NCBI RefSeq assembly: GCF_004792415.1
Contig: NZ_CP038853.1
Span: 2,790,001-2,854,000 of the forward strand
Direction: 5' to 3'
From: Pantoea vagans
GTDB taxonomy: Bacteria > Pseudomonadota > Gammaproteobacteria > Enterobacterales > Enterobacteriaceae
DNA: 64,000 nt
Shown: one piece after another, positions 38,198-46,537 of the stretch
How positions within the stretch are numbered: the first letter of the stretch is position 1
Layout: every line of letters starts with the position of its first letter
Translations under genes and position numbers: made by a program
Notes under the pieces: generated by a model
Told to the model about the DNA's origin: nothing
The model's database searches: none
Seen by the model: the letters and a program-made list of their open reading frames with translations, nothing else

Positions 38198-40849
38198 ATG
38201 TTAAAATTAAGCCTTATCGCGCTCACTCTGCTGGGCGTTGCAGTCACAGGCCACGCCAGCCCGTCAGAGCAGCAGGTGGTGAATCAAATCAGCCAGTTTG
38301 GCATTACTTATGAAGTGAATGACAACCAGGCCGCTCTGAATGGCACCGACTGCGCCGCGCTGGGAGCCGACTATGCCGCCTGCAATCGCGCCACCATTAC
38401 CCTGACCAATAACGGCCCGGCTCTGACCGACAAACACTGGGCCATCTACATGAGCAACGTTCACCAGACGCTGCGGGTCGAAAACGATCAGTTTAAAATG
38501 ACGCATCTGGTGGGCGACTTAACCCGGCTGGAGCCGACGGAGAAGTTTACTGGCATTGGTGCAGGTGAGTCGGTGCAGATTCCCATCGTTAACGAATACT
38601 GGCAGCTGTTTGTCACTGATGTGATGCCGCGCTGGTATGTTACGTCCGGGCAGGCAGCGCCCAAAATTATTGCCAGCACCGATCATGAAGACCCCGGCCA
38701 GTTTGTATCGCCGCTGGGTGACCACTGGCGACGCAGTGCCGATGACCACAATGTCCTGATGCAGCCCGCCAGCCGGTTTGATAAAAACAGCGATGTTGCT
38801 GCCCTGCCCGTCTCTGCGCTGCGCGGTCAAATCACCCCCACGCCGCTTGAGGTGAAGCTCCGCCCGCAGGATGCCGATCTCAGCCGCGGCGTCAGGCTGA
38901 TGCTTACCGGGCTGACACCTGAAACCGGTGAGGCGGTAAAACAGCGCCTCACCCTGCTCGGCCTGAAAGAAGCACCCGATGGATTCGCCATCACGACGCA
39001 GATCAAGCCAGGCCACTTCAGTGGCAAAACGGCGAAATCGGGTGCATACAATCTGGATATCACGCCTCGCCGCGCCGTTGTGGTGGCCTACGATGCTGCC
39101 GGGGCTTTCTACGGTCTGATGTCGATTCTCTCACTGGTCCCTGGCGAGGGTGCGGCGCGTATCGCCGCGCTGGAAGCCCATGATGCGCCGCGCTTTGCTT
39201 ATCGCGGCGCGTTTCTTGACGTTGCCCGTAACTTTCACAGTAAGCAGGCGGTGATGCGGCTGCTTGATCAAATGGCGGCGTGGAAGATGAACCGCTTTCA
39301 CTTTCACCTGAGTGACGATGAGGGCTGGCGGCTTGAAATTCCTGGCTTACCCGAACTGACTGACGTGGGCGCTAAACGCTGTCATGACCTGACTGAACAG
39401 CGTTGTCTGCTGCCGCAGCTCGGTTACGGTCCGTTCAGCGATAACAACGGTAGTGGCTTTTTCAGTCGTGCCGATTACATCGACATTGTGAAATATGCGC
39501 AGGCGCGCCACATTCAGGTAATCCCGGAAATCGATATGCCCGCCCATGCCCGCGCGGCGGTTATCGCCATGGAAGCACGCTATCAGCGGCTGATGCAGGA
39601 GGGAGAATCTGAACAGGCCAGCACGTATCGCCTGATTGATCCTACTGACGACTCCAATACCACCTCGGTGCAGCTCTATGACCGCACCAGCTATCTTAAT
39701 CCCTGCATTGACGGCTCACAGCGCTTTGTTGACAAGGTGATCGGTGAAGTTCAGGCGATGCATCAGGAAGCGGGACAGCCGCTCGATGTCTGGCATTTTG
39801 GCGGCGACGAGGCGAAAAACATCCGGCTGGGCGCAGGCTACTCTGACAAAAATAATCCTAAACCGGGTACCGGACTACGCGACTGGCGTAACGAAGATCT
39901 GCCGTGGGCAAAATCGCAGGTCTGTCAGGCGCTGGTGAAGAGCGGCAAAGTGGAAGATCTGGCACACCTGCCGAGCTATTTTGCCCTGACCGTCAGTGAG
40001 ATTGTTAACCGGCACGGCATTGGCAAAATGCAGGCGTGGCAGGATGGTTTAAAAGATGCCAGAAATGCCGCAGCCTTCGCCACCCCGCGGGTTGCGGTCA
40101 ACTTCTGGGACACGCTCTACTGGGGCGGTTTTGACAGTGCCGCTGACTGGTCACAGAAAGGTTACGACGTGGTGATCTCCAGTCCCGACTACCTCTACCT
40201 GGACTTCCCGTATGAGGTGAACCCGCTGGAGCGCGGCTACTACTGGGGCACGCGTTTCAACGACGAGCGTAAAATTTTTGGTTTCTCACCGGACAACCTG
40301 CCGCAGAATGCGGAAACCTCGGTGGATCGCGACGGCAACGTTTTCAGCGCTAAATCAGAGAAGCCGTGGCGCGGTGCTTATGGCATGTCGGCCCAGCTGT
40401 GGAGCGAAACCGTGCGAACAGATGCCCAGATGGAGCACATGATCTATCCGCGTCTTTTTGCGGTCGCGGAAAGAAGCTGGCACCGCGCCAGCTGGGAGCG
40501 GGATTACCAGCCAGGTCAGGAATACACGGGAGGCAAAACCCATCACGTCGATCAGCAGGCACGCCTGCATGACTGGCAGCGATTTGCCAACCTGCTGGGA
40601 CATCGGGAACTGGTGAAGCTGGATAAAGCGGGTATCGATTATCGCCTGCCGGTGCCGGGAGCAAAAATCGTTGATGGCATCCTGTCGATGAACGTGGCCT
40701 TGCCTGGGGTAACGCTGGAGTACAGTCTGGACAAGGGGGTGAACTGGCAGCGCTACGATGCCAACAGACCGCCGCAGGTCAGCGGTGCCGTGGCAATCCG
40801 CTCGGTGAGCCGCGACGGGCAGCGCACCAGCCGCGTTGAGACGCTGTAG
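38198..40849 (+). CDS. chitobiase (beta-N-acetylhexosaminidase, GH20)
   Basis: This 883-residue enzyme resembles the Serratia chitobiase (about 885 residues) and would split chitobiose to N-acetylglucosamine in the periplasm. I start at 38198 with AAGGAT before it; the signal peptide is MLKLSLIALTLLGVAVTGHA. The N-terminal carbohydrate-binding-like domain (TITLTNNGPALTDKHWAIYMSNVHQ), GH20b (DADLSRGVRLMLT...), and catalytic barrel (WKMNRFHFHLSDDEGWRLEI) follow. The GH20 acid/base pair is Asp537-Glu538 in VWHFGGDEAKN. It forms an operon with the porin, so the pair brings in and digests chitin fragments; no E. coli counterpart lies in this slot. Confidence 0.92.
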   Translation: MLKLSLIALTLLGVAVTGHASPSEQQVVNQISQFGITYEVNDNQAALNGTDCAALGADYAACNRATITLTNNGPALTDKHWAIYMSNVHQTLRVENDQFKMTHLVGDLTRLEPTEKFTGIGAGESVQIPIVNEYWQLFVTDVMPRWYVTSGQAAPKIIASTDHEDPGQFVSPLGDHWRRSADDHNVLMQPASRFDKNSDVAALPVSALRGQITPTPLEVKLRPQDADLSRGVRLMLTGLTPETGEAVKQRLTLLGLKEAPDGFAITTQIKPGHFSGKTAKSGAYNLDITPRRAVVVAYDAAGAFYGLMSILSLVPGEGAARIAALEAHDAPRFAYRGAFLDVARNFHSKQAVMRLLDQMAAWKMNRFHFHLSDDEGWRLEIPGLPELTDVGAKRCHDLTEQRCLLPQLGYGPFSDNNGSGFFSRADYIDIVKYAQARHIQVIPEIDMPAHARAAVIAMEARYQRLMQEGESEQASTYRLIDPTDDSNTTSVQLYDRTSYLNPCIDGSQRFVDKVIGEVQAMHQEAGQPLDVWHFGGDEAKNIRLGAGYSDKNNPKPGTGLRDWRNEDLPWAKSQVCQALVKSGKVEDLAHLPSYFALTVSEIVNRHGIGKMQAWQDGLKDARNAAAFATPRVAVNFWDTLYWGGFDSAADWSQKGYDVVISSPDYLYLDFPYEVNPLERGYYWGTRFNDERKIFGFSPDNLPQNAETSVDRDGNVFSAKSEKPWRGAYGMSAQLWSETVRTDAQMEHMIYPRLFAVAERSWHRASWERDYQPGQEYTGGKTHHVDQQARLHDWQRFANLLGHRELVKLDKAGIDYRLPVPGAKIVDGILSMNVALPGVTLEYSLDKGVNWQRYDANRPPQVSGAVAIRSVSRDGQRTSRVETL

Positions 40850-40895
40850 AAAGCGGGAGTGGCACCGGACTAAGAAACCAGCGCCTTAAAAGTAA

Positions 40896-40921
40896 AAAAG
40901 GCCGACATAAATCGGCCTTTT
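40896..40921. terminator. bidirectional hairpin terminator after chitobiase
   Basis: Stem AAAAGGCCGA / TCGGCCTTTT with loop CATAAA, about 46 bases after the chitobiase stop. A-tract and T-tract lie on both sides, so it can act on either strand. Confidence 0.85.
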
Positions 40922-40950
40922 GATTGCTGCCAACTCTGAAGCATGGGAAA

Positions 40951-41130
40951 TCTGGCAGCAATTAAAAAACTTAATGCGCTGGGAACACGGTCAGAAGAGG
41001 AAAGCGTCCCACGCCAAGGATGGCGTGGGCCGAGCATGTCATGGATGACAGCTTTTGCGTCTTTCCGATCTGACCGTGTTCCCTGTGCCAGCTCGATCAC
41101 GCAGCTAGCCGGGCCAGGCTTTATTACTTT
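40951..41130. repeat. dispersed structured repeat, copy 1
   Basis: This gap between chitobiase and the channel gene contains GGGAACACGGTCAGA (40981-40995) and its exact reverse complement (41069-41083). Inside, GGAAAG pairs with CTTTCC, and two further hairpins are present: CCCACGCCA/TGGCGTGGG and TGTCAT/ATGACA. Similarity to the copy at 61702-61955 includes the flanking TCTGGCAGCAAT...AATGCGC on the left and about 50 weaker bases on the right. Outer limits are approximate. No reading frame is evident. Confidence 0.8.
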
Positions 41131-41161
41131 CAGAGCCCACACACTCCAGCCCCTTTAACAC

Positions 41162-43606
41162 CTAAACCAGCTTCTCTTCCGGAACCGGCTCCACACCCGC
41201 CATCTGCTGACGGCGCTCGATAATCATTGTTTGCGGTGTGGAGAGCAGAATGCCCTCTTTACGCAGACGCGTCAGAATATCGAACAGCAGGTCGCTCTTC
41301 GCCCCTGAGATCTGGCGCTGACCCGCTACGTTACCCGTGACGCTCAGCACAATCCCCTGCTGGGTCAGATCTTTAAACGAAACAGACGGCTCCGGCGTTT
41401 CCAGAATACGTTCATTCTCGTTGTAAACTTCCAGCAGAATATCGCGCACCTTCACCGGATCAATATCCAGCGGGAAAGTCAGCGTAATCGTGACCACCCC
41501 CTGCGCATTGCCCATGGTCGCGTTGCGTACGTTCTGCGAGATAAACTGCGAGTTCGGCACAATCACCGTGGATTTGTCGCCCAGCTGGATCTCGGTGGCG
41601 CGCACGTTAATGCGACGGATATCCCCTTCAATGCCGCTGATGCTCACCAGATCGCCGACTTTAACCGGACGCTCGGTTAACAGAATCAGCCCCGAGATAA
41701 AGTTCTTCACGATCTCCTGTAAGCCAAAACCGATACCAACCGACAGCGCACTGACGATCCACGCCAGTTTGTTCCATTGCAGACCCATGATCGACAGCGT
41801 CAGCAGGATAATCAGCACGTAACCGATGTTGCTGAACAGCGTCACCAGCGATACCCGCATTCCCACATCCATGGTGGTTTTTGGCAGGAAATCGGTGTCG
41901 AGCCAGCGGCGCACCGAGCGCAGCACATAGATTCCGACAATCAGGCAGATTATCGCATTCACCATGTGCGCCGGTACGATGTTCAGGGATTCAAGCCCTT
42001 TACCGCCCCAGAACTCAATCACTTTTTGCAGCAGCTCAATCGGCGTTGAGGAGGCAAAGGTGCCGTTGACCAGCGCCAGTGCAACAACCAGCACCAGGAA
42101 GGTTTTACCGATGGCCGTCAGCAGCGTGGCCGTCTGCTGCAGGTGACGCTCATTAATGTTAAGCGAACTCTGAATGCGACGACCGGTGGCGTTACTGGTT
42201 GAGAAAAGACTCTCACAGCCATCTTTCAAAAGGTGACTGAGGAAGTAGAACGAGCCAAACAGCAGGCCGCACCAGATCACCTCATAACTCAGGAAGCGCG
42301 CCAGCGTAACGTAACCGATGAGCAGCGAGACCAGAATCGCAATGGCGGTCAGCGTCAGGCCCATCTGAATCAGACCAACCAGCGTTGAGCGCGCTTCCGG
42401 CGGAGTGCCCGCCAGCGTCAGGCGACGACGCACACGATTGGTGCGCATGCTGATCGCCAGCGCGGTGGTGCCGATCAGCAGTGCCGTCAGTCCGTTGGCA
42501 AAAATAGTGGTATTCAGGCTGGTGCCGACGCTGTAGTTGAACGCCTCGACCGTCTGGAAGATAAAGACCAGCACCGCAGTAATCGGTGGAAACGGTTTTA
42601 ACGCCATCGCCACTTCATTGGAGATGGTCGGTAACCGCCAGCTGGGCCGACGGGTAGAAAGGAATGCGCGTCCCAGTCCGGCAATCAGGCCACAAAAGAC
42701 GCTGAGCTGCACCAGACGATCGACAAAGTCCTGAACGTTTTCAGAGACCTCATCACGGCGGGTGAAAGCCAGGGCGATAAAGTTAAAGGTGAGGACAACC
42801 GCCACCAGCGTGGTGAGCGCTATCGCTGCCGCCAGGAAACTGCGACGCAGCTTCCCTTCCGGCAGTTTATTAATGCTGACCCAGGCCAGAAACTCTTCAC
42901 TGTAACGACGGCCCACCGTCATCACCAGCAGCGCTGCCAGCAGCCAGAAGACACTGCCCACGCGCCAGCCCGGCTCCCATGAGAGCGCAGCCGTGTCCTG
43001 CAACTCCTGCAGGAACTCACCAATTTTCTCGCCATCCAGATCCTGTGTGCTCAGCAACGGTGACCAGAAGCGCGCCCCGAGGATGCTGCCCGAGTTCAGC
43101 GCCAGCTGGCTTTTCAGCTGATCGCGACGCAGGTTAACAATCTGCGAGGAGAGCATCAGTGCGCCATTTTTAATGCCTTCAGCCTGCTTAATCTGGTCGT
43201 CGAGTTTGCTTTTCTGACTCTCCAGCGTGTTGCGCTTGCGCGTCACTTCCGGCGTCTCTTTGACGCCGCTGTCCGCTTTCGGGGCCGGACCCAGCACCTG
43301 CAACTGGGCTTCCAGCTGCTGGCGATCGGGAACCAGCGCCTGACCCAGCGTATCGGCATTACCGGAGAGCTCAAGCGCCATTTCATTCAGCTGCGTCAGC
43401 TTGTTTTCGCCAGCATCGACAGAAACCTGACTTTTAATTTTGTCGAGGATCTTCTGCATTTTCGGCAGTTCAACCGCGGCATTCAGCTTCGGCGGAGCAT
43501 CCTGTTCCTGAGCAGCACCGGCCGTATCATCCGCGGCCAGCGCCAGCGCCGGGGCAAACCCTGCCAGCGCCAGCATTAACAATGCAAAAAGGGATCGTAT
43601 AAACAT
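41162..43606 (-). CDS. MscS-family mechanosensitive channel with DUF3772 domain
   Basis: This 814-residue inner-membrane protein has a signal peptide (ends ALALA), an extracytoplasmic coiled region rich in Leu/Lys/Gln (about residues 40-175, DUF3772), several spans, and a C-terminal MscS core. The core has ALSVGIGFGLQEIVKNFISGLILLTERPVKVGDLVSISGIEGDIRRINVRATEIQLGDKSTVIVPNSQFI. It should open under membrane tension on osmotic downshock. It is larger than MscS and similar in layout to YbiO or YjeP, but I cannot assign one of these names. Its 3' end faces repeat copy 1. Confidence 0.9.
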   Translation of the reverse strand: MFIRSLFALLMLALAGFAPALALAADDTAGAAQEQDAPPKLNAAVELPKMQKILDKIKSQVSVDAGENKLTQLNEMALELSGNADTLGQALVPDRQQLEAQLQVLGPAPKADSGVKETPEVTRKRNTLESQKSKLDDQIKQAEGIKNGALMLSSQIVNLRRDQLKSQLALNSGSILGARFWSPLLSTQDLDGEKIGEFLQELQDTAALSWEPGWRVGSVFWLLAALLVMTVGRRYSEEFLAWVSINKLPEGKLRRSFLAAAIALTTLVAVVLTFNFIALAFTRRDEVSENVQDFVDRLVQLSVFCGLIAGLGRAFLSTRRPSWRLPTISNEVAMALKPFPPITAVLVFIFQTVEAFNYSVGTSLNTTIFANGLTALLIGTTALAISMRTNRVRRRLTLAGTPPEARSTLVGLIQMGLTLTAIAILVSLLIGYVTLARFLSYEVIWCGLLFGSFYFLSHLLKDGCESLFSTSNATGRRIQSSLNINERHLQQTATLLTAIGKTFLVLVVALALVNGTFASSTPIELLQKVIEFWGGKGLESLNIVPAHMVNAIICLIVGIYVLRSVRRWLDTDFLPKTTMDVGMRVSLVTLFSNIGYVLIILLTLSIMGLQWNKLAWIVSALSVGIGFGLQEIVKNFISGLILLTERPVKVGDLVSISGIEGDIRRINVRATEIQLGDKSTVIVPNSQFISQNVRNATMGNAQGVVTITLTFPLDIDPVKVRDILLEVYNENERILETPEPSVSFKDLTQQGIVLSVTGNVAGQRQISGAKSDLLFDILTRLRKEGILLSTPQTMIIERRQQMAGVEPVPEEKLV

Positions 43607-43833
43607 ATGTGTAAGATTCCGGCAGCTTAAATCAGGCGATCTTCCCTCGCCAGTCGCGCGTAAGTTTAGGGCTTTGCAAGGGATGGCAATATAGGAATAA
43701 CGGGCATTTTTCGGGCTGATTCGGGACAGGCAGCGGCATGAACATCGCTCTATGCCTCTGCCTGTTTCTTCCCGGCTACCTGCTCAGCCTGCAGGCAATG
43801 CCGGTGCGCGCCGTGCGCGACACCGGCTATTCT

Positions 43834-44781
43834 CTACTCAACGTCGGCACTGCCGGCACCATTGCTGGCAACCTGGCCCGACTTCTGCTTTTTATACGCC
43901 AGCGCAGCGGCAGGCACTGGCGCGGCTTTGCCGGTCTCAATCCAGCTGCGCAGACGGTTAGCGTCGGCGAAGTGGGTATATTTGCCAAAGGCATCCAGCA
44001 CCACCAGCGCCACCGGACGATTGTTAATCATCGTGCGCATCACCAGGCAGTGGCCCGCCTCGTCGGTATAACCGGTTTTGGTCAGCTGAATATGCCAGTC
44101 ATTTTTATAGACCAGATGGTTGGTATTGCGGAACGGCAGCGCGTAGCTCGGATGGGCAAACACGGCCGTCTCTTCTTTTGTGGTGCTGAGCGCCCCAAGC
44201 ATCGGATATTCCCGCGTCGCTTTGAGTAACTTCACCAGGTCCTGCGCGCTGGAGACGTTCTGCGTTGAGAGGCCGGTTGGCTCCACATAGCGGGTCTGTT
44301 TCATGCCGAGTGACCGCGCTTTGGCATTCATTGCCTGGATAAAGGCGCGATAACCGCCCGGATAGGCGTGGGCCAGGCTGGCGGCGGCACGGTTTTCTGA
44401 AGACATCAGCGCCAGTAACATCATATTGCGGCGGCTGATCTGGCTGTTGAGCTTAACGCGCGAGAAAACGCCACGCATTTCCGGCGTCTGGCTGATATCG
44501 ACGTTAATCATCTCATTCATCGGCAGATGCGCATCCAGCACCACCATCGCGGTCATCAGTTTGGTGATGGACGCAATGGGCCTGACCCGATCCGGGTGAC
44601 TGGAAAAGAGCACTTTATTCGTGGTGAGGTCGACAATCATCGCACTGCCAGAAGCGATCTGCGGCTGAGCAATAGGCGTAAGTTGCGACAATGAAGTCGT
44701 CGCCTGCGCCGGAAGTGAAACAATCTGCCCGGAAACGAGCAGCGCCAGCGAAAGCAGGGTGGAGCGAATTTTTGCAGGCAT
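43834..44781 (-). CDS. pbpG: D-alanyl-D-alanine endopeptidase (PBP7)
   Basis: This 315-residue periplasmic enzyme cleaves D-Ala-mDAP crosslinks in peptidoglycan. The signal peptide runs to about residue 27 (ends PAQA). The three serine-active-site motifs are present: Ser71-Ile-Thr-Lys74, Ser128-Glu-Asn130 and Lys235-Thr-Gly237. The E. coli order dld-pbpG-yohC-yohD is kept except that the chitin genes and the MscS-type gene lie between dld and pbpG. The 227 bases between this stop and the channel start hold no gene. Confidence 0.95.
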   Translation of the reverse strand: MPAKIRSTLLSLALLVSGQIVSLPAQATTSLSQLTPIAQPQIASGSAMIVDLTTNKVLFSSHPDRVRPIASITKLMTAMVVLDAHLPMNEMINVDISQTPEMRGVFSRVKLNSQISRRNMMLLALMSSENRAAASLAHAYPGGYRAFIQAMNAKARSLGMKQTRYVEPTGLSTQNVSSAQDLVKLLKATREYPMLGALSTTKEETAVFAHPSYALPFRNTNHLVYKNDWHIQLTKTGYTDEAGHCLVMRTMINNRPVALVVLDAFGKYTHFADANRLRSWIETGKAAPVPAAALAYKKQKSGQVASNGAGSADVE

Positions 44782-44921
44782 CGTAGAAAAAAACCCGGTT
44801 ATGATTGTGTACTGTGTCAGACCGACACAGGCCGCCCGCTTCAGTCACGTCGGCGCGCGGGCTGGCAGCAGCATCATACGCTTTAGGTTAAGAAATTTCC
44901 TGGTGAGATTGTTTCCGGGCG

Positions 44922-44952
44922 TAAAAAGAGAACTGCCGCCAGAGCGGCGGCA
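44922..44952 (-). terminator. Rho-independent terminator of yohC
   Basis: Stem TGCCGCC/GGCGGCA with a 5-base loop (44934-44952); on the minus strand it is followed by GTTCTCTTTTTAC. It lies 9 bases beyond the yohC stop. Confidence 0.75.
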
Positions 44953-44960
44953 GCGGTCAG

Positions 44961-45548
44961 TCAGAACAGATGCGGTCCATATCCCCACAGCACCACGGTT
45001 AATGCCAGTAACACTTCAAAAACCAGCACGCCGATGGCAAGCGTTGAGCCGGAAAAACGCAGGCTCTCTTCGCGGTCGATATTCAGAAACAGGGGAATGC
45101 CAATATAGAGCAGATAGCCGGTGTAGAGCAGCGCCAGCGCCCCTGCCAGTACGCAGAGCCAGACCAGCGGATAGAGTGCCACCAGCCCGCTGAGAAACAG
45201 CGGCGTCGCCACGTATCCCGCAAACACGGTGCAGCGCTGGACGCCGGGACGCTGCGGATAATCCCGCGCCATCCAGTGGATCACGCGCCCCATAACCGCG
45301 ACGCCACCCAGAATAATCAGGTAGAACAGAATGCCCAGCCCGATGCCGGTTGCCAGGTTAAGTTGCACATATTGCCCCTCGCCCAGATTCCAGCCCAGCT
45401 GAGTTGTACCGACAAAGGCGCAGATCACCGGGATCGCCGCCATCAGCAGAACATGGTGAGTGTAGTGGTGCGAGACGCTCTCATTCTCTTGCTTGATATG
45501 ACGCATTTCCTGGTTCGGATGCGCCAGAAGTCCCCAGACATGGTTCAT
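44961..45548 (-). CDS. yohC: YohC, Yip1-family inner-membrane protein
   Basis: This 195-residue protein (same length as E. coli YohC) has about five membrane spans. I start at 45546-45548 behind AGGAGT, giving MNHVWGLLAHPNQEMRHIK, the Yip1-type start WGL-x-x-HP-x-xEM. The frame runs open to 45665 without a ribosome site. Function is unknown; in E. coli its level is linked to OmpR-type envelope control only indirectly. It diverges from yohD. Confidence 0.93.
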   Translation of the reverse strand: MNHVWGLLAHPNQEMRHIKQENESVSHHYTHHVLLMAAIPVICAFVGTTQLGWNLGEGQYVQLNLATGIGLGILFYLIILGGVAVMGRVIHWMARDYPQRPGVQRCTVFAGYVATPLFLSGLVALYPLVWLCVLAGALALLYTGYLLYIGIPLFLNIDREESLRFSGSTLAIGVLVFEVLLALTVVLWGYGPHLF

Positions 45549-45753
45549 ACAGTCACTCCTCTGATGCGATGGGCCGCCCGGTGATGCATGCGTCTTTGGG
45601 GGCAGCGTCTCCTCAAGTATAAACGGCAGTGAAATTTTCGTAGTGACCGGACAAAAAAACAGCATAAATAAACGGACCCGTGGTAGCCGGGCGGAAGCGA
45701 AGCCAAATCGCGTATAGACTGAAAGAAATCATCACCGAACAGGGAGAGTCATT

Positions 45754-46335
45754 TTGCATCTGGATATCAACGCATTAATTACGCAGTACGGTTATCTGGC
45801 ACTTTTTATTGGCTGTATTGCAGAGGGGGAGACATTTACGCTGCTGGGCGGCGTGGCCGCGCATGAGGGGCTGCTGCATTATGTGGGGGTCGTGCTGGCG
45901 GCAATGGGTGGCGGCATTGTTGGCGATCAGCTGCTCTACTGGGTCGGTCGCCGCTGGGGCACGCGGATCCTGCGCCGCTTTAAAAAGCATCAGGACAAAG
46001 TGGTGAAGGCAAACCGCCTGATTAAACGCCGCCCCAGCCTGTTCGTGATTGGCGTGCGCTTTATGTATGGCTTCCGGCTGATTGGACCCATCATCATCGG
46101 TGCCAGCCGCCTTAACCCGATGAAGTTTTTTATTCTTAACGTTATCGGGGCGGCTATCTGGTCGCTGATCTTCGTGACGCTGGGCTATTTCGCAGGCGGC
46201 ATCATCGCGCCGTGGCTGCATAAACTCGACCAGCATCTGAAACATCTGCTGTGGCTGGCCGGCGCGGTCGTCTTCGCCTTTGTGCTGCGCTGGGTAATCC
46301 GTCGCTGGCACAACCGCCGGGCCGATCAGCAATAA
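45754..46335 (+). CDS. yohD: YohD, DedA-family inner-membrane protein
   Basis: This 193-residue protein (E. coli 192) belongs to the DedA/SNARE-associated family of proton-dependent lipid-carrier or phospholipid flippases needed for envelope homeostasis. It has LITQYGYLALFIGCIAEGETFTLLGGVAAHEG, the re-entrant GDQLLYWVGRRWG, and FVIGVRFMYGFRLIGPIIIGASRLNP with conserved Arg. The start codon is TTG (45754-45756), placed 7 bases after AGGGAG; no ATG or GTG in frame gives the family N-terminus. Confidence 0.93.
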   Translation: MHLDINALITQYGYLALFIGCIAEGETFTLLGGVAAHEGLLHYVGVVLAAMGGGIVGDQLLYWVGRRWGTRILRRFKKHQDKVVKANRLIKRRPSLFVIGVRFMYGFRLIGPIIIGASRLNPMKFFILNVIGAAIWSLIFVTLGYFAGGIIAPWLHKLDQHLKHLLWLAGAVVFAFVLRWVIRRWHNRRADQQ

Positions 46336-46537
46336 ACGAATGGCGTATTCGCCAGATGACATACCGGTCGCCAGATGCTGAAAAGCGTCTGGCGACATGT
46401 TGACGATGATGTAAGTCTCACCCGCCCACCTTCCCCTCTCCTTCCTTATTCAACCGCGCGTTAACCATCTGTGCCCAAACGAAGCCGCATCGGATGGCTC
46501 AGCTATAGTTAGGATGGACACTGACAGGGAGATAAGA

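Noticed and set aside
43738..44229. 163-codon plus-strand frame opposite pbpG
   Set aside because: It is antisense to the PBP7 gene with intact catalytic motifs, and its residue composition is not protein-like.
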